From positions 367,848 to 431,847 of the forward strand of contig VTPC01089972.1 in assembly GCA_011009095.1 (NCBI GenBank): DNA of 64,000 bases, in the 5' to 3' direction. A program made the position numbers and the translations under genes. The notes beneath the pieces are model-generated. The model did not search any database. It worked only from the letters and a program-made list of their open reading frames with translations, and was not told the origin of the DNA. How positions within the stretch are numbered: position 1 is the first letter of the stretch; every line of letters begins with the position of its first letter. This document shows, one piece after another, positions 12,615 through 23,950 of the stretch. This stretch comes from Ignelater luminosus. Its lineage: Eukaryota; Arthropoda; Insecta; Coleoptera; Elateridae.

Positions 12615-14580
12615 TTAACAATGAAAGAAGCTGAACCGCGAAGAGCTCGGAAAAGAACACAACAAGCGCGGGGAGAAGTTAGAAAGGATAGGAAAGCAGG
12701 ATATAAGAGTATTCAGGCAAGACTTGTACAGAAAACAACAAAACTCTGAAAAAGATCCACGGGTAACGCGATAATGACTAGAATTAGAAAAGACGATGGG
12801 CAATACACCTGCAATACTAAGAAAGAAAGATAGATAGGGCAGTTAGGAAAATAAATCCCAGAAAAGCTCCGGCAGTGCAAAAGGTATTCCAAATAAATAG
12901 GAAAATATTTGCTAAAGTGTTTAGCGCGTTTTCAGAACAGTTCCAAGAATCTGAAAACTACAGAACGTTAGGTTTATACCAAAACCAGGTAAAGAAGACG
13001 TGTTCGATCCATTATTAGGGAAAATCTTAGATAGGATGATAGCTGATAGAATAATTCATGTAGGAAAAAGACAAGATGAGTTTCATTAGCGACAATATGA
13101 ATTTAGAGAAAAGCAAACCACCACGGATGAGACAGTTACAGTTCAGCTAGGTATTTAGATAATTGGAAAGGAGATATCCGTAGGGATCTTACTCTGAACC
13201 GACTTACTGGAACTTATTTACTGGAGATAGTTGGGTTTACCGACAATACCCCATTAATAGTTAAGGTGTCGCAATTTAAAGCGTTAAAAGCAGAGAGGCA
13301 GAAACGAAATTAAATTTTATCGTAAGTTAAACGGAGACATTATTTTTGTAAAGAATCCAGAACAAGAAGGACCAACTTTTGGAATAGGAAGAGAAAGAAG
13401 ACACTGCAAAGACAGCGTTAGATATTTTGGAGTTATGACAGAAGATGAGTTGTGCTAGATGTAGATGTAGATTATGTGGCATAGAAGGGAACATAACTAG
13501 CACATAGAATAGAAACGGCTGCTTGAGCAGGTAATTTGACAGTTAAGCAGAGATGAAAAATATTGAACGCATAAAAAATTTCAGCAGAGCCAGAGAGTAT
13601 CGATGATTTGTATCTGCAGGACGTAATAAACAAAACGCAACTTTTTAAAAATAGACAATAACTGCTAGGTGAGGTACTGAAGTTAGAGGGACGCCAAGTA
13701 GAAGATAGAGTGGGTTTTGGAAAGGTAGAGTACCCGGCGAAAATACTCAAGTTTAGGTTTGAAATCAAAGCTGAAGGGAAAGAAGAAAATAAGAGTACAA
13801 TTCAAATGTATACAGAAGGCTCAAGAACGAAAGACGGGAAAATCAGTGGCATCTTATGTAATTTTTAATCAAGTTAGGGAGACATGGAATGGAAAATCTA
13901 GGTTAGTGGAGTGAAGTTCCATATTGCAATGCAAGCTCCTTGCTATGCAAGAGGTACTTAAGTTTTATAATGGCGTTACAAGCTATGCGGGAATCTAACT
14001 CGTAAGGACATAGCAGGTTTTTAGGTAAATATCAAATAGGGTTAGGGTTAGGATTAGATGGGTTGAGGCACACGTAGCGATAGGGAAAATAGAGGTAGAA
14101 TTTGATACCGCCTGCCAAACATTAGTTTAGAGAAGATTAAAAGAAAAACAATTGATTTATAGAATGAGATAATGAGACAAAAATAAAAAAAAATTTTGAT
14201 ATAGAATCAGTTCAGTTGCTTACAGAACATAATTTTAGGTCCAGTTGCAGAAAGCAGAATTAATCAAATGATCAAGTTAATCGCGAAATTAATAAATCAG
14301 GTGTTGTAAAATTCAAATGTAAATTTAAAATTATCCAATCAGATAAACGAATACTGAATTAACTTGATCATTTGTTTATTTAATATATAATAAATCGGTA
14401 AACAAGTCAGGGTGCGATTGCAGGGAAGGAAAAGACAAAACGGAACATATGCTGTTTAGGTGTAGGTTAGAACAGGCAAGAGATAAGGGCAATAAGCGGT
14501 TAACTGTCTTTATAACAAAACAAGGAAGAAGCAGTGCAGTTAAATAAGGCACGTGCATGGTGGATAGAGCTTAGGCAATT
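12615..14580 (+). pseudogene. R1/I-like LINE ORF2 remnant with RNase H
   Basis: In shifting plus-strand frames the landmarks of a non-LTR retrotransposon ORF2 appear in the correct order. At 12621 is a basic linker, EAEPRRARKRTQQARGEVRK. At about 12965 is FIPKPGKED, followed by GKILDRMIADRI, then QYEFREKQTTTDET (RT motifs 1-2). At about 13225 is VGFTDNTPLIVKV, a mutated FADD/YADD box in which the second Asp has become Asn. Next is RYFGVMTEDEL, then at about 13800 MYTEGSRTKDG (RNase H start), and near 14420 CDCREGKDKTEHMLFRC, the terminal Cys-His knuckle. Spacing is shortened and there are many stops, so the copy is old and dead. RNase H plus terminal zinc knuckle favours the R1/LOA/I group, which reverse-transcribes its RNA at the target site. 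Confidence 0.72.
14265..14374. repeat. Inverted-repeat insertion (MITE-like) inside the LINE
   Basis: A 17-bp perfect inverted repeat, CAAATGATCAAGTTAAT at 14265-14281 and its complement at 14358-14374, encloses 76 bp of AT-rich DNA. It lies between the RNase H region and the C-terminal zinc knuckle of the decayed LINE, where unrelated non-coding DNA is not expected. A clear target-site duplication was not found, so a simple hairpin remains possible. Confidence 0.45.
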
Positions 14581-15400
14581 TGTGAAGACAGTGTATAGAT
14601 TAAACGTATCGAAGGAAATCTAGGATTTTATTAGGACACATTAGTAGAGATCTGTTCGGCTATTCCGCCTGAGTAAGAGGTCTGTCTATGGGTTTCTATA
14701 AATGCAAGGCTTTTGTCCAATTATACGAGTCTTTTCATACAGATAGGTTTCCTTTGCCTGCATCGAACTGTTAGGCATGGTATCAAGGGCTGAAGGCTGG
14801 CTTAGGACTGCGAATGGAGAGCGGAAGGATGGGACTGTTGACTTAGCACAGTTGGGTTGGGGTCATGGGTTTTAACTTAATAGAAATAGTTTAAATTGGG
14901 AAAGCAGTAATGAGGGCACTGTTAAAGTAGTGATAGGAGAATATGGGAGAGTAACAATCTAGAGCAATATAAGAGAAAGTAGAACACTAAAGTAATGATG
15001 AAACATTAGAGCTTAGTGATTAAGGGCGATGTTAGGGCAATATAGGAAGGAGTAAATTGAGATAATGTTGGAAGCACATAGGAGGGGAGTGCGTTGGAAA
15101 TTGTTCCAATGTAGCTAAAGGTATGTTCTCAATGGATCGTAGCGCCAGGTAGCTTGATAGGATAAGATCCGGTGACGATTGCACTGCTCGTGCGATTGGC
15201 TAGGAATAGAGATCAATCAAAGGGAACAGAGGAAAGCATGGTATACTTTTTGATGGCGGACGTGGCTTGTAAGAACGGCCAAGAAAAGATTTTGGCAAGA
15301 ACAATAGTGTTGTGCTAGTAGAGGATGTAGTATCATAAGGTGAAGCATTTTCTGCAACAAAACTCTAAAGGAATCACGCATAACCTAAATTTAAATGCAA
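14581..15400 (+). other. Possible LINE 3' UTR or flank
   Basis: This stretch is purine-rich on the plus strand and without coding signal, and directly follows the LINE ORF2 remnant. It may be 3' UTR of that element, but no poly(A) tail or target duplication is visible to set the border. Confidence 0.3.
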
Positions 15401-18400
15401 AATCAATGACCGAGTTTTGTTCTAACTGAGGAATTCTGTTGCTTCATGACACTCGGTTTGAGCAAAGAAGACAGCTGGTTTTGTTAAGGATTGAAGTTAG
15501 GCCTGTATTGATATCTTTAAGTGACCAGTAAAAGCTTCTTTTAGTTTTGTAACCACATGGTTTCCAGGCACACATGTCTTTGAAAATCGTTCAGTTGATC
15601 TATTGAATTATATGCTGCTTCTTATGGTTAGTATTGGAATATTTCCTTGCGGAACAGCAGAAAGAATACATTTCAGAACCACCATGTGATGTCTGTGACT
15701 GGTAGCTTGCAAACTTGTTCCACTAGAAATAAAAACTACAAGATTTTGGCAAATTACTAATTACTTTCAGGCGACTGACCAACTTGACTCTCTACTCGCC
15801 AGTCTTGCTTTGTGTACCTCTTGCTATCCTTCGGCATGCAAATCTTCTTCTACAGTTCCTCAAGTTTGTTGCTTTTAACAATTTTAATCATGAGATTGAT
15901 TACAAATTATTCGCTTTTATTATTATTATTATTATTAATTATACAATGGACTATCTTGAATATCATAATTTACCTAAGAAAACCATCCTCAAGTGAAACT
16001 TCAAAAACATGTTCCCTTTACAACGTTTAACAAAGAAATAATAAAACTTTACTGTGCACATTTACAACCCATAAATCAAGTCCCTAGTTTTGCATAAAAA
16101 TTATTAAGTTTTATTTCATTAACGTGCAAACAAAAACAAAATGCACCGCAGCTGGGGCGCATGTTTAGAATTTCAACGGGCGTTTTATACTAAAAATTAC
16201 ATAACATTTTTGTATACATATATGAAAAAAAGTACAGAAAAAGCCTAGATTTTATCCAATTTCCAGGACAGTACAACACCATTTCGCGGTCAGCAACCCT
16301 TAAAAGAAGTTTTGTTACGTGTCAGCTGGTACAACAGCGAGATATTTTTTACATGACATATCTGTTGTATTTCCTTGTTTTTTTAAAGTGTGAATTCAGA
16401 TTTCTATCATCTGTAAGCATTTCTGCTCCAGTCACGGAAATATTTTACGTTTTGTTAAGAAACAAACAGGAAAAAAGAAACGCCCACAGATTTAATGACA
16501 GAAACGGTTAGAGTTTGTAGTTCCTCGATTTTATGGGTTTTGTTGCAATAATAAAGTGCACTTGAACTGGCTTCGCTGCAGTAAAGAGTTTTGAACAAAA
16601 TACATCATAAAAGTGGTACCGCATCATTCGGTTATATAGACTTATATGTCTCAATTTGTATTATCGATAACCATAAAGCAAAATTTTATTAGAAATCGGC
16701 AATAATATTCTTAATATGTTAAAAATAACTTCTGCGCTAACATTGTACTATTAGAGATGTCGCAAAATTTTTTATTGTGTAATATTTCGTTCGTATGAAG
16801 ACGGTTCTTATTTTATTAAGGGGTGAATAACCCAAAATTACTTTAATCTCAAGTGTAACGGCGGTGATTTCTATCTTTAGTAGAATTTAAATCGTTAAAT
16901 GGTGCGAAATTATCTTCGCAAGTGTTGTATCATCCCAAACTCGTAATATCATTAGGCTGAGGTGGCAAACTAACACCCCTCAAAAACATCATCGCCTTTG
17001 TAATTCGCGCCGCAACTCAATTTTTGTTTGATAATAATTTTAAAAGTAAGAGTCGGTTTCATCCCAGCTGATGTTGCAAAAAGCCTTGACATATAACGAG
17101 GCTTTGTTTATGGAGATATGATAAATTAATGAACCTTCCCTAAAACGAATTTGGGTTACCTATATTGCTAGTTAGCACAATAGAAATTAATATGAACAGT
17201 TAAATGTACGGAAATCCTTGAACGATTCATCAAAATTGTTTTGTAGCTCCGGACAGGAAAAAATGCGCCCGCAAATAATGAAAAACAATAAAAGGGGTTG
17301 CCCTTTTAGCATGTAAATGATGATCATTGTCGGTAGTTCTGCGTTAATTTCGGACATTTGTGCAATAATACAATGTCCAACGTTCTGATGAAAATTGACG
17401 ATATCTGAATTCGCCGTTTCAACAAAAGTTTGAAAATAGACATCGCAGGTTGCATAAGCGGAAGCATATAAAATCATGTCACGTACCGTTAGTTTTGAAT
17501 ATGAAATTCATCTGTGGTCCCAGTTCCTTTTTCAATTTATATTAATATTCAAGAACACGAACAGAGTATTACCTTTCCTTACAGGTAGGTATCTACTAAC
17601 ATAATTTAGTATAAAATTATCATCTGAATAGAATCCAATTTTCTGTTGCACTGTGGTAGTATGTGAACCCTTTCTCAATTAGTGTTATTTAAAAGTAGTT
17701 TTATTTTGTAGGAACAGGAAAAAACCGCGAATGCACTTTAGCTGAAACGAGAAATTTAAAACGCAAGCTAATGAGTTCGAACGTCTTCTACTACATAGTA
17801 GAGCAATGCCAAGAGAGTCATCAAGAGTTATTATCTCCCTTCCATTTTTCGACGAGATTACAGTTCAATTTCCCTGTCCTTTTCATCGAATAATGCTAAT
17901 AGAATGCATGTCATTTGACACCGTCATTTGTAATAAATAACCTGTTAAGAAGAGTCGTTTTCAGTCACGAAAATTGTGAAAAATCGTTCTACAGATAGCG
18001 TGTGAAAAGAACGCAAATTCCGGTTTCACGGCTTTAAACCTGTTGTGTCACCTCTCTCCGCTGTGCTGCTTCTCCTGTAAAATATTATGAAAACTCAGTA
18101 TATACTAGATAGTTTCAGACAAATATCCTTACTGACGTAGGTAGTTGTTTTCATGTTTTATTGCTGCATGCAAAAAAGTGAAGGGACATTTATTTTTATG
18201 TTCCTGTCTAGACTAGTATGTTCATGTAGTAGGCGTTTTTATTAATGCACTTTCGTTTTAGAAAGACATCGCTGACAAAACATAAGGGACAATATGCAAA
18301 TATTCTTGCTAACCCACAAACTTTTTATATCGTTTATGGGTAAAGTCTAGATTCTTAGTTTATATTCGGGTAATTTACTAGATCTTTTAGTCATGATAAA

Positions 18401-18617
18401 CCACCAAACTCACTCTAATCAAACTTATTGCTAGTTGGAAATCTTCTAGCCACAATAAACTCTATTTGACTGCAGAATCATAAAATTATAAAAAACTATC
18501 AAATAATACATTACATTTTGTAAAGAAGCTTTTTTACCTGACAGGAAGCCTAAAGTAAATTAAGTTCTCCGAAAACGAATTGATAAGCTGGTGTTTATCA
18601 CGCTTCTGTGGTTGCAT
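15401..18617. other. No recognisable gene
   Basis: AT-rich DNA with only short frames. The 96-codon minus frame at 17187-17477 has no recognisable domain. Confidence 0.45.
15918..15937. repeat. (TTA)n microsatellite
   Basis: About six consecutive ATT/TTA triplets are seen directly in the sequence. Confidence 0.9.
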
Positions 18618-18619
18618 TA

Positions 18620-19878
18620 CGAGAGTTGCTATTTATGTATCTGGAATAATCAATAAAAACAAACATTTATCTTTAAAAATGGTTTTACTGTTTTCCAAAA
18701 TATTCTCCACGATAATCGATACAGTTTTGCATACGTGTAAATAAATTTTTACAGCACTTTTCCAATTTCAGTTGAGGTATCTCCAAAACATGCATTTTAA
18801 ACGCATCAACCGCTTTTTCTGCCGTCGGGAATCGTTGACCACGTAGTTTATTCTTTACAAAAGAAAAGAAAAAGAAATCATCGGGTACCAAATTAAGACT
18901 GTACAGCGGATGACCCATCAATTCAATGTTCTGAGCGGTCAAATATTGAGATGTTTGGGCCATGTGTAACAGCTCGCATTGTCGTGGTAAAGGACGATCC
19001 TGCGTCGCTGGTTGTTTTTTCTTATTTCTCCAAAGACTTCTGGCAAACAAATGGTTGTGTACCATTCAGTATCGTTTTACGATCCTCCAGTGGCACTGTA
19101 GCCACATGTCCATTTATCCCAAAAAAACAGCCGACTATTTGCTACGAAGTGCTTCTTGCGCGAACAACTTTTGTTGAGTTCGGCTCATTTTGGAAGACCC
19201 ATGCAGTCGACTGCTGTTTACTTTCGGGCTCATTCGCATAGATTTAAGATTCGCCACCAGTGTATATGTTATACATGTTTATTAAAAAACCACGATTGAA
19301 TTTTCTAAGTATTCCTTTGCACCAATCGACACGAGCGTTTTCTTGACCGATTATCAAATTATGCGGAATCCAACGCGAACAAATCTTTTCCACGGCTAAA
19401 TGTTCGTGTAAAATATTGTGTATGCTTGTCATACTAATGCCCAGGGATGCCTCAACCTTACGGTATGTCACACGACAATCTTGCATTATCAGTTCGCGCA
19501 CAGCATCGATGTTTTCTGGCACAACCACCGATTTTGGACGACCTTCTTTACGGCCACGATTGAATTCATTAAGCCAGTGATATACAGTAGTTTTAGACGG
19601 TGCTTCATCGCTAAAAGTCAAGGCCAGTTGATCGATGCACTGTTGTTGAGATAATCTACGTCGAAAGTCGTAGTAAATCATCGCTCTAAAATTTTTACGA
19701 GTTATTTCCATTTCTTAACTGAGATGAAGTTTTCAAGTCACTGTAAACGACACAAATAGCGTCCGTATGACAAAACGTTCTTTGTACGTCAAAAATGGCA
19801 AGCATTACGATGGATACATCAGATAGCGCCTAGCAACGTCAGTGTTGCCAATTCCGGATACATAAATAGCAACCCTCG
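18620..19878 (-). mobile_element. Mariner element (Tc1/mariner, DD34D type), inactive
   Basis: The element is 1259 bp long. Its 28-bp terminal inverted repeats are at 18620-18647 and 19851-19878. They begin CGAG(A/G)GTTGCTATTTATG and differ at two positions out of 28. Both ends are flanked by TA (18618-18619 and 19879-19880), the target duplication expected of mariner. Length and TIR style fit the family. The transposase inside is broken, so the copy cannot move by itself, although both ends are still recognisable as substrates in principle. Confidence 0.9.
18685..19711 (-). pseudogene. Mariner transposase pseudogene
   Basis: Reading starts at the ATG at 19711 (MEITRKNFRAMIYYDFRRR) with the mariner helix-turn-helix: QQQCIDQLALTFSDEAPSKT, TVYHWLNEFNRGR, then KEGRPKSVVVPENIDAVREL. 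About ten residues are missing between NRGR and EGRPKS, indicating an in-frame deletion. VTYRKVEASLGISMTSIHNI and RWIPHNL follow. The first catalytic Asp is lost: the family's TGDES box reads TGGES here, followed by a TAA where the conserved Trp should be (about 19242). More stops and frameshifts follow (a TAG about 100 bp further on). The second catalytic region is still readable as VLYHDNASCY near 18985, and the third as NLVPDDFFFF within the 126-codon terminal frame, which ends GEYFGKQ at 18685. The family cuts and pastes DNA using a D,D,D triad; this copy is dead. Confidence 0.9.
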
Positions 19879-19953
19879 TACCTGCAATGTACACATGTAT
19901 TTGTCAAAAGTAATATAATGCTGCATGAACTATAAAGCTGGAAAGCGGAATAA

Positions 19954-20240
19954 TTACCTTTCTGTGTTCCAATCTTCAAAATATTCACCAGGGCATAGGA
20001 CAAGTTTCTCCGGACCACATTTACACCTAAAGCTGGTTTCTTTTGTTTTGTTTTCTTTGGCACATTCTTGACATCTTGAGAAGTACATATTCCTCTCGTG
20101 ATTCTCTGGAACAGAAATCATCAACATCAGTATTTTTAAATGTCCCACTGCTGGTCACACACCTCTTCGAGATGGGCTTACCTGGAACAGAAATGCGTTT
20201 TTGGAAATTTTGTTGGGACTGAGCTGGATTTTCCTGCACG
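19954..20240 (-). pseudogene. piggyBac transposase C-terminal fragment
   Basis: The minus strand reads RCQECAKENKTKETSFRCKC, then GPEKLVLCPGEYFEDWNTE and a stop at 19954. This Cys-rich tail resembles the C-terminal zinc-binding domain of PGBD4-like piggyBac transposases (RCxVCxKKxxRKETxxxC ... LCxxPCFExYHT). Only this last ~50-residue domain is clear. Upstream text (QENPAQSQQNFQKR, KPISKRC) is in other frames. It abuts the mariner element, whose right end is at 19878, so the piggyBac 3' end may have been displaced by that insertion. The call rests on the Cys pattern and Lys-Glu-Thr core. Confidence 0.5.
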
Positions 20241-21400
20241 GGTGAAGGTTTAGCACTACTATTGCATTATGTCACGGTCTCAAATTTGCCTAAAAATATC
20301 TATAGACGAATAATTTTCATTAACTGCTATTTTTCCCGTTTCGAAAACATCCTAAGGTAATCTTAAATTTTGTTTTAAATCATGTTATTTCTAAATGAAT
20401 ACTTAATGCTTTTCTTACCTATAGAAATCATCGTGAGTTTTTTTAGTGTGGCCAATGAAAGTGGCTATTTGCTCCATTTCAGTATCATTTAGATTTAGGA
20501 TCAGGATTTTTAGCCCCACCCTTGATTGCGTCTACCTGTTTATATGAGCTCCCTGCTAGTGCAAATAAAAATGGGTTCTCATGTAATACCTGACCAACAT
20601 CAAAGCTTCTACGTATCTTTACACATTTTTTTGAAAAAAGTATCGGAACAGGGTTGCTTCCTTTTCCCACTGTTATGATTCGCTTAAAACGTATTGATAG
20701 TGCTATCTCCTATTCTGCCAGCGCATCAACACAATCTTCTTGTTTAGTACTAGTTACATCATCCCTATATGATTCTACTTTTGTGTACTGTACATCATCG
20801 AACCTTTTTCCGTTAGGTTTTTAAAAGACTCTGTGTTTTCTAGATTTATTTTTAAATTCTTCATACACATTTGTGCAGCGTCGTGAGAATAATTTCATAA
20901 TAGAATGATGTCTTGGATTATCGGCACTTTTTAAGGTTTTTCGAGTGCTTTTCATTTAGGTCCCTTAGCGCCAAGCTCCCCATTTCAAATTTCCAGTTTA
21001 CCTCAACTACTTTTATCTTAATTTATTTTAATTCTCAAGCTTTATTAGATACTGCTTTATTAATATTGGGGTCTTTTATGTTTTTGTCAATAAGTTTCTG
21101 CATACTGACAAACGACAAAGTTAATTTTGCTCTTAAAAGCAATTCTATTAACATACATCTTATCAAACACTTCAAATTTTAATTTCAACTTCTTTAAGAA
21201 AACCTGATGGGTTTCAGTAAATGCCAACATAGTTTGACCTTTACTTTGAAAATTAGTTATCCCTTTTTTACAATACACTTAACGATCTTTTTTGTCGTAT
21301 ACTCTTCCTCTCTGACATCTGCATTTGTGTCGAGTTTTATAAAGTTAAAGAAATATAAAGATCAGGAACTGGGAAGCCATAAATACATCTTATCAAATTT
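20241..21400. other. Unassigned stretch
   Basis: No convincing coding region is seen. A plus-strand stretch near 21030-21060 reads SQALLDTALL, vaguely like a BEL/Pao protease start, and would be in the right place relative to the integrase at 21410. The similarity is too short to annotate. Confidence 0.3.
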
Positions 21401-21406
21401 TAGAGA

Positions 21407-21960
21407 AAAAGCTCTTTTAAGTCATTCTGGAAGCCAACCGATCGTAAAGATTATTGTAAAGATTATAGAAAAGATTTTGAAACAAATGTTATTCTTTATT
21501 ACGCGAACTATCACTGTGTCTAAGCCACATGCAATATCAGAACTCCTGACAGGTGAATTACAGTATCATAGAGTAGATTTTGCGCATCCTTCTGCAGTTG
21601 GTTACGCATCTTGCTATAAAGGACAGCGATGGTCGTACTAAACGTACTGTAAAGTCATACATAGCAATTTTTATTTGCTTCGCCACAAAGACGATACACT
21701 TAAAATTAATTTGCCATTTAACATCGAAATCTTTCCTAAACGAACTAAAAAGATTTATATCACGTAGAAGAATGGTATTCAACATTCATTCTGATAATGT
21801 AATTACATTTGTAGGAGCTAATCGTAAATTAATAGAACTCAGAAAATTATTTACATCGCAGTAGCTTTAAAATTCGATTGTCGATTTATTAACTCAATCT
21901 AATATTTCTTGACATTTAATTCTCCACTTTAAAGGCTTATGCAAAGCTTAAAACACTTAA
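21407..21960 (+). pseudogene. BEL/Pao integrase fragment
   Basis: In two plus frames one reads SHSGSQPIVKIIVKI, then ISELLTGELQYHRVDFAH, shifting frame to KDSDGRTKRTVKSYIAIFIC, FATKTIHLKLICHLTSKSF, RFISRRRMVFNIHSDNVITF, VGANRKLIELRKLF. This is the order of the BEL/Pao integrase core (GRxxKxYIxxFVCFATKAVHLELVSDLSTxxFLxxLRRF and SDNGTNFVGA). The Gly of the DNG(T)NF box is changed to Val. A further piece, WHLILHFKGLCKA in altered frame near 21910, corresponds to the PPxSPHFGGLWEA segment that normally follows. Both frames contain stops after 21865. No LTRs are visible, so this is an isolated internal fragment. Confidence 0.75.
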
Positions 21961-22600
21961 AAAATGCAGCAACTAGCAATATATTTAATTATTTAGAAAT
22001 GTACTCTTGAAGTGTTTTGAGCAGAAGAAATGAATATTTTCTATTTTGCAACACTATAATTATTGAAAATTAAAAGAATTATCCAATAAGTTTAAACCAG
22101 CGTTCACATGTAGCATACTTGTGTTTAGATAATCAGAGTTTGAAGTATTTCATTCATGATGCCGAAATAAGGCAACTTACTTGAAGAACTGCATGTTTAC
22201 CCTTGGCATTGTTTAAGAAAATTTCAAGTTTAATGAATTACAAGCAATTGCTATGGTTTGTTGTGTAGATGGTCATGTTTAAAATTTTCCGAAAGAAAGA
22301 ATATCAAGAAGGTTTTACAAGGTTTCTTTCTAAACAAAACCAATTTACTTAAGGCTGTTTCATACAGGGTCACATTTCGAAATTCTGCTGTCTGCCATGA
22401 TTGCATTGTTTTCCAATTAATTTCTCTGCCTAAATCATCTTTTTCTTTCTCATGACGAGTCGTATTAGTCACCCTTTTTATGTTTCGCATAACACATGAT
22501 GCTGTGGCTATTGTTAGTGTTTCTAGTAAGTTGTCTTATTTTACTACTTAAAGTCTAGATCTATAGTTAGTGTTGCCCTCAGCACCAATGTTGTTGGAAT
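21961..22600. other. No recognisable gene
   Basis: AT-rich with short uninformative frames (22251-22490 -, 22258-22455 +). Confidence 0.4.
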
Positions 22601-22619
22601 GCTTCAGTGACTAGTTTCC

Positions 22620-23950
22620 AATGTGCAGTACTTTGTCCATAATCGGTTGTTCACGCACACTCTGTGTACGATATTGATTTTTACTTGTTCTTCTTTCTGC
22701 CTTGTTAGAGACATGTGGCTGCTGTTCTTTGGTCAACTCTGTCAAAATGTTTGGTAGCCGACTTTTGGTATTTTGTTAGTAAGACTGTCCAGGACTGGTA
22801 GCAGTAGCTCATCATTCATGATGTCGCTCACCTTTATGCTGCAAGTCATCTTCACAAGATTGAATCTTTATTGCTATTACAGATACGCTCCATGTCCGGC
22901 AAGGAAGTGTAACAACCTTTGAGATTTTTGGGCACGTTTTTGATTTACATTCAGGTCTAGTCACTTACATCTGCTTACAAATCAAAATTTTAAGATTACT
23001 CACATTTATGTGGGTCATGTCACGAGCCATACCCAGTTGCCGGTTAACATCAGATAGGGTTTCATAGTCTTCTGCTCTCTATTGGATTTCTCTAATCTAT
23101 CTGCCGTCTTGGTTTATTTTTGCTTTTTAATTGCACAAGCTCTTAGGATATTTTCAATTCTTTGATCATCTTGTTGTTTCAATCAGTACAAAGCCGCTTT
23201 TCTTGTTTGTCAAGTGTGATGATGTTGGTTGTTCTGTCTACTCGGATTAAAAAATTCTTTTGTCCGACAGCAAGCTCATGATATTGACAGCCTCGGTTTT
23301 AATGGCTATTCTGGAATTGGCCTAAACTAGTAAGATGATTTCATTGGTATATGCTGTTGTTTGCTAAAGTCAGCAAATCTTCTATGAATACGTCTGGAAA
23401 AATTAGACAACGGACTGATTCTTGCGTACAGCCTCTGGTCAGTTTTTTAGTGATCCCATTCGGGCTTGAAGCTCTTATACAAGGCTTTAGGACACCTGAG
23501 CATCACAGACTCTCAAAAGCTCTAGTTTTCGTAAACAGAATTCTGTCCCATTTCTCTTGACCAAGTGAAAGAGCCACATTCTTTTGTTTAAAACCGTACT
23601 GATTCTCACGTTTTTCTTGTATTTGTCGAGCTTGCACAGTAGTTTTTTTTGCAATGTACCTAGAGATGCCTGAAGGATCTTTGTTTTATCAAATCTTTGT
23701 CCTCACTTTTTTTCATGATTACAACACCCGCTTGCTTCTAGATTGTAGGAAGCACATTTTCTTGCCTCAAGTATTCCTTATTGAGAAAAATTGTTTATGG
23801 TATTAGTTGTTCGTGCAGGGCCTGTATTTGTTCTAGTTAGCTTTCTTGGTCTTCATCTTATTCGAGGCGTCTTCTTTGTGGAAGGTTTCACTTGTTCAGA
23901 AAAAAATTGTTTAAAAAGCACGAAAAGCACAACACAACCGCTTTGACCTG
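22620..23950 (-). pseudogene. R1-like LINE reverse transcriptase remnant
   Basis: The minus strand near 23760-23660 reads KQAGVVIMKKSEDKDLIKQR then SFRHL, matching RT domain 0-1 of R1-clade LINEs (WKxAxVVxIxKSxxKDxxxxxSYRPI). Far downstream, around 22900, FLAGHGAYL then RFNLVKMTC corresponds to the LTGHGxYxxYLxRFxL ... CxC region that precedes the C-terminal zinc knuckle in the same clade. Text between these anchors is riddled with stops and frameshifts, and the YADD box was not located. The fragment order and direction agree with one ~1.3-kb decayed LINE on the minus strand. Confidence 0.5.

Noticed and set aside
21010..21140. BEL/Pao protease-like SQALLDTALL
   Set aside because: Only a few residues match and the catalytic context after DT is not family-like.
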